From positions 434,001 through 498,000 of the forward strand of contig CAWJDQ010000015.1 in the NCBI GenBank assembly GCA_963841695.1: DNA of 64,000 nt, read 5' to 3'. Source of the DNA: RYN-230 sp963841695 (GTDB lineage Bacteria; Actinomycetota; Actinomycetes; Streptosporangiales; Streptosporangiaceae). The notes below the pieces were generated by a model, which saw only the letters and a list, made by a program, of their open reading frames with translations, was not told where the DNA came from and ran no database searches. Below are positions 8,098-16,430 of this stretch, in pieces. The first letter of the stretch is position 1. Every line of letters starts with the position of its first letter. A program made the translations under genes and the position numbers.

Positions 8098-8691
8098 GTG
8101 TCAAGGAAGAAGAGCGGTAAGAAGGCGGCGGGAAAGTTCAAGGACGCCCTGGCGCGCATCGAGGCGTTCACTCGTGAGATCGACAACGCCAACCTCGGTG
8201 ACCAGGCTGTGAGCTGGGCCTACGAGGCCGCCCTGATCAAGAGCACGGTCGCGTTCGAGCACCTGATGCTCGACTGTATCGTGACAGCGATCAACAACGA
8301 CACCGCCACCATCGCCGCTCAAACTGGCATCGCTTTCCCCAAACACCTCACCGACGAGGTCTGCGGATACCTCGTCACCGGCGGAGGCTTCTTCGACTTC
8401 AAAGGCAGGGACGGCCTCATCAAGACGATCAAGGGCTACGTCCCCGCCGGTCACTGGCTACTCGAAGCGGTCAAGCAAGCACAGCACAAGCAGACACTCG
8501 ACCGGATGATCGCTCTCCGCAACTTCGCCGCGCACGACAGCCCTGCGAGCAAGCGCAAAGCCCTCGACACCATTGGACAACGGAGGGTCGGTGGCGCGGG
8601 CTCCTGGATCAAGTGTCAGCACCGGTTCTCTGACATGACCACTGCGTTGACCAAACTGGCTAACGAAATCGAGATGAGAGCACCCTTCTGA
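8098..8691 (+). CDS. HEPN-like protein of unknown role
   Basis: A 197-residue protein from GTG 8098, with a lysine-rich start (SRKKSGKKAAGKF). It is all-helical in appearance. Residues about 140-147 read RNFAAHDS, an R-x4-H motif, the signature of HEPN domains (many are RNases in defence and toxin-antitoxin systems). The FEHLMLDCIV and YEAALIKSTVAFEHL segments fit the RiboL-PSP-HEPN type. Base composition is less GC-rich than neighbouring genes and more AAG/AAC codons are used, suggesting transfer. No partner nucleotidyltransferase is beside it: a truncated MFS gene follows on the other strand. The HEPN call rests on the motif and helix pattern only. Confidence 0.65.
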   Translation: MSRKKSGKKAAGKFKDALARIEAFTREIDNANLGDQAVSWAYEAALIKSTVAFEHLMLDCIVTAINNDTATIAAQTGIAFPKHLTDEVCGYLVTGGGFFDFKGRDGLIKTIKGYVPAGHWLLEAVKQAQHKQTLDRMIALRNFAAHDSPASKRKALDTIGQRRVGGAGSWIKCQHRFSDMTTALTKLANEIEMRAPF

Positions 8692-8732
8692 TCAGTCCGG
8701 CTGAAGCCCGTTCCCCGCCTCAAGTTAGCCGA

Positions 8733-9332
8733 CTATTGATTCCCTGCCAGGCGGGCGCCCAGGATGAGGCCGGCGGCGCCGAGGGGGACGTTGAGCCAGA
8801 AGATCGCCTGCCAGCCCAGGCCCTGGATGAGCAGCCCGCCGAGGGTGGGGCCGAGCATCGGGGCCAGCACGACCGGGATCCCGATGAGGCTCATCACCCG
8901 CGCCATTTGCCCCTTGCCGGCCTGGCTGGTCCAGATGATCGTGCCGGCGGGGAGGATCGCCCCGCCGCCGGCGCCCTGCAGCGCCCGGCAGGCGATCAGC
9001 ATCCCGGCGCTGCGCGACAGCGCGCACAGCGCCGACCCGATGGTGAAGGTGGCCAGCGCCGCCAGGTACAGGCGGGACGGCCCGAACCGCCGGGCGGCCC
9101 AGCCGGTGACGGGGATCACCGCCGCGAGCGCCAGCAGGTAGCCGGTGACCACCCACTGCACCTGCGCCAGCGATGCGTGCAGGGTGACCGACAGGGAATG
9201 CAGCGCGACGTTGACGATCGTCGAGTCCAGGAACGACAGCGCCGACCCGATCATGATCACGCCGATCGACCGGCGCAGCGCGGGCGGGAACGGCCCGGCG
9301 GCTGGGGCCCGCGCGACGGTCAGGTGAGCCAT
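8733..9332 (-). pseudogene. N-terminal half of a DHA2-type MFS exporter
   Basis: The protein starts at ATG 9332 (MAHLTVARAP). It contains the first helices of an EmrB-like exporter: MIGSALSFLDSTIVNVAL (motif D1 region), WVVTGYLLALAAVIPVTGWAARRFG (motif A), ACRALQGAGGGAILPAG and LGPTLGGLLIQGLGWQAIFWLNVPLG (motif C). It ends after about 200 residues (TAG at 8733-8735), where family members run to about 480. The sequence beyond 8733 is unrelated, so the C-terminal half has been lost. It is divergent from an intact TetR gene with operator repeats between them. Confidence 0.85.
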
Positions 9333-9342
9333 GCCGCACACA

Positions 9343-9387
9343 CTAGACGATTGTCTAGCATCGTCAAACCTCTGTCTAGCCGACTAG
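9343..9387. promoter_or_regulatory. TetR operator candidate, two sites
   Basis: CTAGAC (9343-9348), GATT, GTCTAG (9353-9358) form a perfect inverted repeat. A second half-matching site, GTCTAG-CCGA-CTAG, lies at 9374-9387. Both fall in the 64-base spacer between the truncated MFS gene and the TetR gene, so the regulator probably controls both. Confidence 0.75.
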
Positions 9388-9396
9388 GATGCTGCC

Positions 9397-10035
9397 GTGA
9401 CCACCTCCAGCGACGCCCGCCGCTCGCCCCGCCGCGCTCCCGCAGCCGGCCAGCGCCAGGTCAACGCCGACCGGACCAGGGCCGCGCTGCTGGACGCCGC
9501 GCTGGAAGAGTTCGCCGCCAAGGGCTTCGCGGGGGCGCGGGTACGCGACATCGCCGAGCGGGCGGGCGTCAGCAAGGACCTCGTGGCCTACCACTTCAGC
9601 GGCAAGGACGGGCTCTACCTCGCGGTGCAGCAGGCCTGGCTGGACCGCGAGGAGGGCTTCGCCGACTCCGCTGCCATCCCCCTCGCCGACCTGCTTGCCC
9701 GCTACCTGCACGACGCGCTCGCCGACCCGCGGCCGATGCGGCTGCTCGCCTGGCGCGGGCTCGCCAGCCCAGGTGCCGCCCCGCCCGACGGCAGCCCGCC
9801 GGCCGAGGACCTGTCGGGCACCCGCGCCCGCCAGCAGCGGGGCGAGCTCCCCGCCGACATCGACCCCGCCGTGCTGCGCCTGGTCCTGCTCGCGGCCGTG
9901 GCAGCCCCGGTCGTCTTCCCGGATCAGGCCCGCAAGCTCTTCGGCACCGCACCGGGCGATCCCGAGTTCGAGGCGAGATACGCCTCCGGCCTCCGGGGCC
10001 TAATCGCGCACCTCACCCCGGAAGGCAGGCAGTAA
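9397..10035 (+). CDS. TetR-family transcriptional regulator
   Basis: A 212-residue regulator starting at GTG 9397. The HTH is at about residues 25-70 (ALLDAALEEFAAKGFAGARVRDIAERAG, then VSKDLVAYHFSGKDGLYLAV). The C-terminal domain is proline/alanine-rich around residues 125-140. It is divergent from an MFS exporter remnant. Its stop TAA overlaps the ATG of the following NmrA-like gene by one base, so those two are one operon. It appears intact. Confidence 0.92.
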   Translation: MTTSSDARRSPRRAPAAGQRQVNADRTRAALLDAALEEFAAKGFAGARVRDIAERAGVSKDLVAYHFSGKDGLYLAVQQAWLDREEGFADSAAIPLADLLARYLHDALADPRPMRLLAWRGLASPGAAPPDGSPPAEDLSGTRARQQRGELPADIDPAVLRLVLLAAVAAPVVFPDQARKLFGTAPGDPEFEARYASGLRGLIAHLTPEGRQ

Positions 10036-10873
10036 TGGCCACGGTCGTCTTCGGTGCCCGGGGAAACGTGGGCCGTCACGTCGCGGCCGGGCTGCTGGCC
10101 GCTGGCGAGCAGGTCCGGGTAACCAGCAGGAACCCCGCGACCGCGCGATTCCCGTCCCAGCTGCAGGTCGCAGCGGCGGACCTGGAAGAGCCGGGGACGC
10201 TGCCCGCCGCGCTGGCGGGCGCAGGAAGTGTCTTCCTTTACGCCAAGCCCGCCGGCGTCCAGGGGTTCGTGGAAGCCGCCCGGGCCGCCGGGGTCCGGCA
10301 CGTGGTCCTGCTGTCGTCGGCAGCGGTCGTCAACGCCGACGCCGAGCACAACCCGATCGCCCGCCTGCACCGGGCAGTCGAACTGGTGATCGAGCAGTCT
10401 GGCATCGACTGGACGTTCATCCGCCCCGGGATGTTCGCCGCCAACACCCGGTGGTGGTGGGCGGAACCGATCCGCCGGCCGGCGCCGTCCGGCTGCCGTG
10501 GCCGGACGCGCAGATCGCCCCCGTCCATGAAAAGGACATCGCCGCCCTCGCCGTCGCCGCCCTGGCCGGGCACGCCCACAGCGGCCAGGCCTATACCGTC
10601 TACGGCCCGCAGTCGCTGACCCTGCGCCAGCAGGTCAGGCACATCGGCGACGCCATCGGCCGGGAAATCAGCCTCAGCGTGATCGCCGCCGGGCAAGCCC
10701 GCCAGGAACTGGCTGCGAGCACGTCCCCCGCCGCTGCGGACGCCGTCATGGGGGCATGGCGGACGGGTAACGGCGGCCCGGCCCCGACATCGGTCATCGT
10801 CGAGAAGATCACCGGCCGCCCCGCGCGCACTTTCGCCGAATGGGCCGCAGACCATGCCGACGACTTCCGCTGA
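10035..10873 (+). pseudogene. NmrA-like NAD(P)-binding protein, one frameshift
   Basis: An atypical short-chain dehydrogenase. It starts at ATG 10035 with the nucleotide-binding motif FGARGNVGRHVAAGLL, then SVFLYAKPAGVQGFVEAARAAGV and HVVLLSSAAVV, and GIDWTFIRPGMFAANT. Near 10475 the frame changes. The C-terminal part, AQIAPVHEKDIAALAVAAL and AYTVYGPQSLTLRQQV, continues in another frame to TGA at 10873. Removing two bases (CG) near 10480 would restore one frame of about 279 codons. Either this is a recent pseudogene or the base calls are wrong. It is in operon with the TetR gene before it. Confidence 0.8.
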
Positions 10874-11260
10874 CCCCGCCCTCCTGGCCAGGATGGCGAT
10901 CCACCTAGCGGAACAGCAGACGGTCCAGGGTCCCTACCGCCATCGAGGGCGGAAGCCACGCTCAGCCATGACCGGCGACGGCACAAGGCGCCGCAGGGGA
11001 CAGAGAACCTGGACGGGCATTCGGGCCATATCGCTGGACCATTCGGTTCGCCCCTGCTCACAGGGGCCGCGGGGACACCGGGAACCTGGACCTGCACCGC
11101 TGCCGCTGCGGTCAGGATCTCATGCCGCCGGCCGTATCGATTTCCGCAGATCGTCTTGCATTTCGCCGGAAATCATTCTTCATGCATGAGAACGTAGTCG
11201 TGTTATCACTGTCAGTGGTGCAGTTTTGCTGCGCCCGGGGGTCATCAGTGAGGCGGTCTC
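10874..11260. other. Gene-free stretch before the transposase genes
   Basis: No credible protein frame. GC content drops from about 11130 onward, where TTTCGCCGGAAATC, a short palindrome CACTG-T-CAGTG (11209-11219) and TCATCAGTGAGG occur. This change suggests a boundary of the inserted transposon, but no clear terminal repeat could be proved by eye. Confidence 0.45.
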
Positions 11261-11987
11261 GTGTCATCTCAATTGGCAACGGTGAGCTTCCGGACCGAGT
11301 CCGGCGTGACCGAGGATGAGTCCTGGCCGCTCGTCGACAGTGCTGCGCTGTCGAGCACGGTGCCGTGGAGGACGTTCCGCTGGTATCACGGCCAGAGGCA
11401 TTACTCGGGCTTCTACTGGAGCGCGACCATGCGCGACCATGCGCGACCACGTGATTTACGAGTCGCGGCTGGAGCTGTCACGGCTGATCTTCGCGGACTT
11501 CGACCGGTCAGTGCAGCGCATCCTGGCCCAGCCCTTCCTGCTGAAGGCGGAGATCGGCGGAAAGGTCCGCAAGCACATCCCGGATTACTTCCTGGTGGCC
11601 GATCACGGTCCCGTGGTCGTCGACGTTAAGCCCGGGCACTTGCTGGCCAGGCCGAAAGTGGCCTTTACGTTCGAGTGGACCCGGCGGCTGGTGGAGGCGC
11701 GGGGCTGGCGGTACGAGATCTGGAGCGAGCCGCGGTCATCGGAGCTGGAGAACCTGCGGTTCCTGGCCGGCTACCGGAGGCCACGGCTGTTCGATGCCAG
11801 CCTGCTCGATCAGGTACGCGCCTCTGAAGTAGAGGGCCGGACGCTCGACGAGGTGGCTGGCGGCCTGCGTGACTGTGATCCCGCAGTCGCCCGCGCCGCG
11901 GTCCTGCACCTGCTCTGGCGCGGCGAGCTTAAGACGGACCTGAGCACGCCTCTGAGTGACCGGCACCAGCTCGTGAGGACGGCATGA
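11261..11987 (+). pseudogene. TnsA-like transposase endonuclease, disrupted by a 10-bp duplication
   Basis: TnsA makes the 5' cuts in Tn7-like transposition. The N-terminus from GTG 11261 has WRTFRWYHGQRHYSGFYWSAT in one frame, and the catalytic part continues in the next: YESRLELSRLIFADFD (Glu), KHIPDYFLV (Asp) and VVVDVKPG (xVK), the restriction-endonuclease-like triad. The frame changes at a tandem array: GCGCGACCAT at 11421-11430 and 11431-11440, then GCGCGACCAC at 11441-11450. Deleting one 10-bp unit restores a single frame (SATMRDHVIYES). Its end overlaps the TnsB-like gene by 4 bases. It is non-functional as written. Confidence 0.85.
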
Positions 11988-13441
11988 GCAGGGCCGGCAT
12001 GCGGGTGGGAGTCGGAACCCGCTTCCGCTATGACGGTGAGACCGTCGAGGTGATCGAGATGGCGATTACCGCGACGGGCAACGAGGTCGTGCTGAAGGAC
12101 TACCACGGCAGGCTGATGCGGCTGGCGGTCAGGGAGCTGCTGCTCTCTGACCGGGCTCAGGTGATCCCGGACGGCCCGGGGCCGATGTCTGACGACCCGG
12201 ACGAGCTCGCGACCGTGACTCTGGCTGAGCTGGCGAAGCCGGAGAGAGATGCCGTCCTTGAACGTGCCGCCCATATCAGGGAGGTCCTGACGGGCTACCG
12301 GTCAGGCAGCGCCGAACTGGCCGGCGAGGGTGAACCATGCGCGCAATTCGATCCGGGCCTGCCGCTGACCCGCAGATATGAGTCGAAGGCTGCTGAGCTC
12401 GGCGTGAGTCTCCGCACGGTCAAGCAGTGGGTGGCCGATTTCCGCCTGAGGGGCGAGGCCGGGCTGGCCCGCAGCAGGGCGAGGGACGTCAGGCCGCTCG
12501 GCAGAGTGGATGACCGGTGGGCGGAGACTGCCCTGGAGGTGATGGCCGAGCACACGGATCAGTCCCGGCCTTCGCGCACGATGGTGGTCGAGCGCGCGAA
12601 CGCCAGGGTAGCCGCCCGGTTCGGCGAAGGCGCGGTGAAGGTGCCCAGCCGTGCCACGGCGTTCCGGGTCCTCGCCGAATTGGAACGGCGTCATCCGACG
12701 TTCCGGCTGAGCACGAAACGGAACCGGGATATCGCCGACCGGCCGAAGCAGGTCTATGGCAAGCTGCGGCCCACGCGGCCCGGCGAGTACCTGGTGATGG
12801 ACTCCACCCGGCTGGACGTGTTCGCGTTCGACCCGTTCACCCTGAAATAGGTGCAGGCTGAACTCACTGTCAGCATGGACTGGTACGACCGCTGCATCAG
12901 CGGGCTGCGGCTCACCCCCGTGTCGACCAAGGCGGTCGATGCCGCAGCCGTGCTCTACCAGTCGTTCCGGCCTCGTCCGGCGGGGGCGCACTGGCCGCGG
13001 CACGCGGTCTGGCCGGAGCACGGCATCCCGCGCACGGTCCTGATCGACGCCGGGCAGTGGGAGGGGCCGGGCTTGGCCACCCCGCCGGTCGTGCCGGAGA
13101 CCATCGTGGTCGATCACGGCAAGATCTACGTCTCGGAGCACCTGACCAGCGTCTTCGCCCGGATGGGCATCTCGATCCAGCCGGCGAGGCTCCGCACGGG
13201 ACGCGATAAAGGCCCGGTGGAGCGCTTCTTCCGGACGCTGCGCGAAGACCTGCTGCAGGCGCTGCCCGGATACAAGGGACCCGACATCTTCTCGCGCGGG
13301 GAAAAGCCGGAAGACGACGCGTTCTTCTTCCTCGACGAGCTCGAACCGATCATCCGCGAGTGGACCGCGACGGTGTATCACTGCCGCCCGCACTCGAGCC
13401 TGGTCGATCCGGCCTGCATAAACGTGACAGTCAGCGGCTGA
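11984..13441 (+). pseudogene. TnsB-like DDE transposase with internal amber codon and lost C-terminus
   Basis: The frame begins at ATG 11984 and carries a helix-turn-helix (about residues 125-160, SKAAELGVSLRTVKQWVADFR). The integrase core follows: YLVMDSTRLDVFAFDPF (first Asp), TIVVDHGKIYVS (second Asp) and KGPVERFFRTL (Glu), so all DDE residues are visible. A TAG at 12848-12850 splits the core. The frame is otherwise open through it, and family logic suggests TGG (Trp) before VQAELTVSMDWY. The protein then stops at 13441 just after YHCRPHSSLVDPA, roughly 150-200 residues short of typical relatives. No TnsC-type ATPase follows. This is a dead Tn7-like relic. Confidence 0.87.
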
Positions 13442-13594
13442 CAGGCCACAAACGAGGAAAGTTGGGTGGCAGACGGCACCGGTCGAGGACGGCTCATTGG
13501 CAAGACGGAAAGTTTGTTGACAGAGGACACGGCGGAATCCTGCGCTGCTGTCCCGCCTCTGGCAGGTCGGCGCTGTCTCACTGATTCCGGCCCG

Positions 13595-14368
13595 TCACGG
13601 CCCTGGCCTCAGTTTTCGCGGCCCGCCGCTTTCCGGTCGGGCCTGTCTCGTGAGCCCGCTGGCCCGCACCTGGGCGGCTACCTCAAGGATCGCGCCGGCC
13701 ACGACGCCGGGCCGGTTCCCGGGGATGTTATGGCCGGTGCCGTCAACGACGACATGGCGTCCCTGCAGGGCTGCCGCGGCGAGCCCTTCCTGCAGCTGCG
13801 TCCAGCCCGCGCGGAACCGGCGGGGCAAGGGAAAGGCGCTCGCAGCGCTCAGGATGACGACGGGCACGTCGGGGAATGTCGTCGCGGCGGCACGCATCTC
13901 CCGCACGGCCGCCATGGTCACGGGGGCGTCAGCGTGCAGCTCATCGGGGAAGACCGTGCGCGCGATCCGCCACCCCCACTGGACGGGCAGGGGCAAGAGG
14001 CTCCCCATCTCCTCGTGCCCCGGGTCCACCAGGACCAGGCCCGCGACCAGGTCCGGCCGGCGGAAGGCTAGCAACTGGACCAGGACCCCGCCCCAGCTGT
14101 GCCCGGCCAGCACGCACGGCCCTGCCCCCAGCCCGGTAGTCACCGATGCCAGGTCGCCGATCTGACGGTCAACGGTCACCGCGCCCGGCGCAGGGGCGCT
14201 GCCGCCTATCCCCGCCCGGTCGTAGGCGGCAACGCGCGCGTGCGGGGCCAGCAGCGGCACGACCCGCCGCCAGGACGCGGCCCCGTTGTTCATCCCCGCC
14301 TCGAGCACGACGGCCGGCTCGCCGGCGCCGGCTTCCACCCGCTGCACGACCCTGCATCCGGGATCCAT
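13595..14368 (-). CDS. Alpha/beta hydrolase
   Basis: A 257-residue alpha/beta-hydrolase-fold enzyme. It has the oxyanion strand PAVVLEAGMNNGAASW, the AYDRAGIGGS segment after strand 4, the nucleophile elbow GHSWGG (Ser, about residue 110), an acid candidate in VPVVILSAASAF, and the catalytic His in VVDGTGHNIPG (about residue 212). Substrate cannot be told. It is followed upstream (14370-14798) by a SnoaL-like gene on the same strand with a one-base gap, so the pair is an operon read leftward. About 150 bases with no gene separate it from the transposase relic. Confidence 0.88.
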   Translation of the reverse strand: MDPGCRVVQRVEAGAGEPAVVLEAGMNNGAASWRRVVPLLAPHARVAAYDRAGIGGSAPAPGAVTVDRQIGDLASVTTGLGAGPCVLAGHSWGGVLVQLLAFRRPDLVAGLVLVDPGHEEMGSLLPLPVQWGWRIARTVFPDELHADAPVTMAAVREMRAAATTFPDVPVVILSAASAFPLPRRFRAGWTQLQEGLAAAALQGRHVVVDGTGHNIPGNRPGVVAGAILEVAAQVRASGLTRQARPESGGPRKLRPGP

Positions 14369-14369
14369 G

Positions 14370-14798
14370 TCAGCCTTCCAGGCTCAATTCCCCGGCCAGG
14401 TATTCGAAGATCCGGGGGTCGGCGAAGTCGCGGAAGGCCGCGATATGACCTTCCTGGATCCGGAGAACCTGGATGGATGTTGCCGTGATCGACCGGCCCG
14501 TCGTGGTCAGGGTCGCCTTCGCGCGCACCTCCGCGATCACCACCTCCGGGTCCTGGGTCTGGTGAAGCTCGGTGACCTCGAAATCCTCGATCCGCATCGG
14601 CGAGGCCATGACACGCCGCGAGTACTCATCGATCGCCTCCCGGCCCTCCACACGGACGGGGGGCGTGCCCGGCGGCCCGTGGAAGCAGAACTCCATCACC
14701 GCGTCGGGCGCGAACAGGTCGGCGAAGCCCTCGGCATCGCCGTTCAGCATCAGCTCGCGGCGGCGGGCCAGGACATCGGCAGGCGTGGCGGATGGCAT
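14370..14798 (-). CDS. SnoaL/NTF2-like protein
   Basis: A 142-residue protein of the NTF2 fold. The start (SATPADVLARRRELMLNGDAEGFADLFAPDAVMEF) and the later IEDFEVTELHQTQDPEVVIAEVRAKATL strands are typical of SnoaL-like polyketide-cyclase-type or ketosteroid-isomerase-like domains. The function is unknown. It is first gene of a two-gene operon with the hydrolase and is divergent from a TetR gene; a palindrome lies in the shared spacer. Confidence 0.88.
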   Translation of the reverse strand: MPSATPADVLARRRELMLNGDAEGFADLFAPDAVMEFCFHGPPGTPPVRVEGREAIDEYSRRVMASPMRIEDFEVTELHQTQDPEVVIAEVRAKATLTTTGRSITATSIQVLRIQEGHIAAFRDFADPRIFEYLAGELSLEG

Positions 14799-14825
14799 AC
14801 GGTCTTCCCTTCACCCGGGCAGTTC

Positions 14826-14847
14826 GTTCAACAGGCGTTCATTGAAC
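14826..14847. promoter_or_regulatory. TetR operator candidate
   Basis: GTTCA-T-TGAAC is a perfect 11-base palindrome at 14837-14847, and GTTCAA at 14826-14831 pairs with TTGAAC at 14842-14847. The site lies between the SnoaL gene and the divergent TetR gene, the expected place for an autoregulatory operator. Confidence 0.7.
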
Positions 14848-14895
14848 AAGAGTAGAATCGAATGAGCTTCAAGTCAACACCCGTAGAATGAAGCA

Positions 14896-15477
14896 ATGAC
14901 CACTCCCCGGCCCGGGTCGCGCGCCGAGCAGCGCCGCCGCACCGAAGCGCGCATCCTCGACGCCGCGACCCAGGTCTTCTTCAGCGCCGGCTACGAGCGG
15001 GCCACCATCCGGGCCGTGGCCTCGGCCGCGGGAGTGGACGCGGGCCTGGTCATGCATTACTTCGGGTCCAAGCAGGAGCTGTTCCGGCGGGTGATCGACG
15101 CCGCTCCCGTCCCCGAGGTCGGCGGAGCGCCCGGGCAGGCGGCTGAGCAGCTCCTCGTCTCGCTCGCCGACCGGCTGGCGAACGAGCCGGTCGCGTCGCT
15201 GACCCTTCTGCGCTCGATGCTGACCAACCCCGAGGCCGCCAGCGCCGCCGGCGCCGCCATCGCCCGCTACCAGGCGCAGATCGCCCAGGCCATCCCCGGC
15301 GACGACGCGGACCTGCGCGCCGCGATCATCAGCGCCCTCATCCTCGGCCTCATGGTCTCCCGGCACCTCATCAAGTCCGACGAGCTTGCCAGCGCCGACC
15401 CGGAGCAGGTCATCAAGCTGCTGCGCTCCTGCGTGCTTTCGCTAGCGGCCTCCCCCGACCACAGCGGGCCGCCCTAA
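14896..15477 (+). CDS. TetR-family transcriptional regulator
   Basis: A 193-residue regulator. The HTH spans about residues 15-60 (RTEARILDAATQVFFSAGYERATIRAVASAAG, then VMHYFGSKQELF). The C-terminal domain is similar to the TetR_C type found in AcrR-like proteins. It starts at ATG 14896, 97 bases from the divergent SnoaL-hydrolase operon, whose promoter it probably controls through the palindrome at 14826-14847. Confidence 0.92.
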   Translation: MTTPRPGSRAEQRRRTEARILDAATQVFFSAGYERATIRAVASAAGVDAGLVMHYFGSKQELFRRVIDAAPVPEVGGAPGQAAEQLLVSLADRLANEPVASLTLLRSMLTNPEAASAAGAAIARYQAQIAQAIPGDDADLRAAIISALILGLMVSRHLIKSDELASADPEQVIKLLRSCVLSLAASPDHSGPP

Positions 15478-15695
15478 CTGAGACCCGCCTGCTGACGGGT
15501 CGAAATCAGTGCGACAGGACCGACCTGCCAGAGCTGGGAGTCCTGCTGGACAGCCAGATGCAGGAGGAGTCGGGACGCTCACGCGCCGGGCGAAGAAACG
15601 CCACGAGTTTGAGACTGATCTTGGTGCAGTCGCCGTGAGACAAGCGGCAAACCCGCAGGTCAACCAAGATCAAGATGTCATGCGCCGTGAGACCC

Positions 15696-15709
15696 TATAC
15701 CACGGTATA
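15696..15709. repeat. Perfect palindrome in a gene-free spacer
   Basis: TATACC-AC-GGTATA at 15696-15709 is a perfect inverted repeat. It lies in the 296-base stretch 15478-15773 between the ends of a TetR gene and a response-regulator gene, where no protein frame is convincing. With two gene ends converging here, an operator role is not obvious. Confidence 0.45.
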
Positions 15710-15773
15710 CCGAGCGAGGCCGCCGAACAACTCGCCGTCATTGCCGCGAGCCAGCGCAGCTCGCCTGGTGCGG

Positions 15774-16430
15774 TCAGTGCGGTGCCGAGACCAGGCCTGC
15801 CTCGTAGGCGGTGATGACGAGCTGTACCCGGTCCCTGGCGTCCAGCTTGGCCAGCAGCCGGGCCACGTGGGTCTTGGCGGTGCCCGCGGTGATGTACAGG
15901 GCGGTGGCGATCTCGGCGTTGGACATGCCCTGGCCGACCAGCCTGAGCACCTCGCGCTCGCGGTCGGTGATCCCGGTCAGTTCCCGGGGCTTGCGGCCAG
16001 GGCCGGGCTGGCTGGCGAACTGCGCGATCAGGCGGCGGGTGACGCCGGGCGCGATGATGGCGTCGCCGGCCGCGACCACGCGGATCGCGGTCAGGATGTC
16101 CTCCAGTGCCATGTCCTTGACCAGGAACCCGCTGGCCCCGGCGCGCAGCGCGCCGTAGACGTAGTCATCGTCGTCGAACGTGGTGAGCATGAGCACGCGG
16201 GTGGACGTGCCGCCGGAAGTGATCATCTCGGTTGCCTCGATGCCGTCCATGCCCGGCATGCGGATATCCATCACCACCACGTCGGGGCTGGTATCCGTGG
16301 CGAGCCGTACCGCCTGGGTTCCGGTTCCTGCCTCGCCGGCCACGTCGATGTCGGGCGTCTGCTCGATCAGCATGCGCAGGCCCGCGCGGATCAATGGCTG
16401 GTCGTCGGCCAAGATGACCTGGATGGTCAT
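15774..16430 (-). CDS. NarL/LuxR-type response regulator
   Basis: A 218-residue two-component response regulator. The receiver domain has the acidic pair in VILADDQPLIR, the phospho-acceptor Asp in DVVVMDIRMPGMDG (about residue 54), and Lys in FLVKDM. The C-terminal LuxR HTH is LTDREREVLRLVGQGMSNAEIATALYITAGTAKTH in form (here GITDRERE..). The start chosen is ATG 16430 (MTIQVIL), which overlaps the end of the kinase gene by 4 bases (ATGA), showing translational coupling. It likely controls the ABC export genes on the other side of the kinase. Confidence 0.95.
   Translation of the reverse strand: MTIQVILADDQPLIRAGLRMLIEQTPDIDVAGEAGTGTQAVRLATDTSPDVVVMDIRMPGMDGIEATEMITSGGTSTRVLMLTTFDDDDYVYGALRAGASGFLVKDMALEDILTAIRVVAAGDAIIAPGVTRRLIAQFASQPGPGRKPRELTGITDREREVLRLVGQGMSNAEIATALYITAGTAKTHVARLLAKLDARDRVQLVITAYEAGLVSAPH

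Noticed and set aside
8736..10619. A 627-codon plus-strand frame covering the truncated MFS gene and the TetR gene
   Set aside because: Its first part is the complement of the MFS gene and its middle is a shifted read of TetR; only the part from 10035 (NmrA-like) is real.
11209..13442. Terminal inverted repeats of the Tn7-like element
   Set aside because: Both sides contain an ACTGTCA word, but the match is only about 7-8 bases and cannot be separated from chance.
13466..14488. Plus-strand frames over the hydrolase gene
   Set aside because: The minus strand encodes a clear alpha/beta hydrolase with GHSWGG; the plus frames are its shadows.
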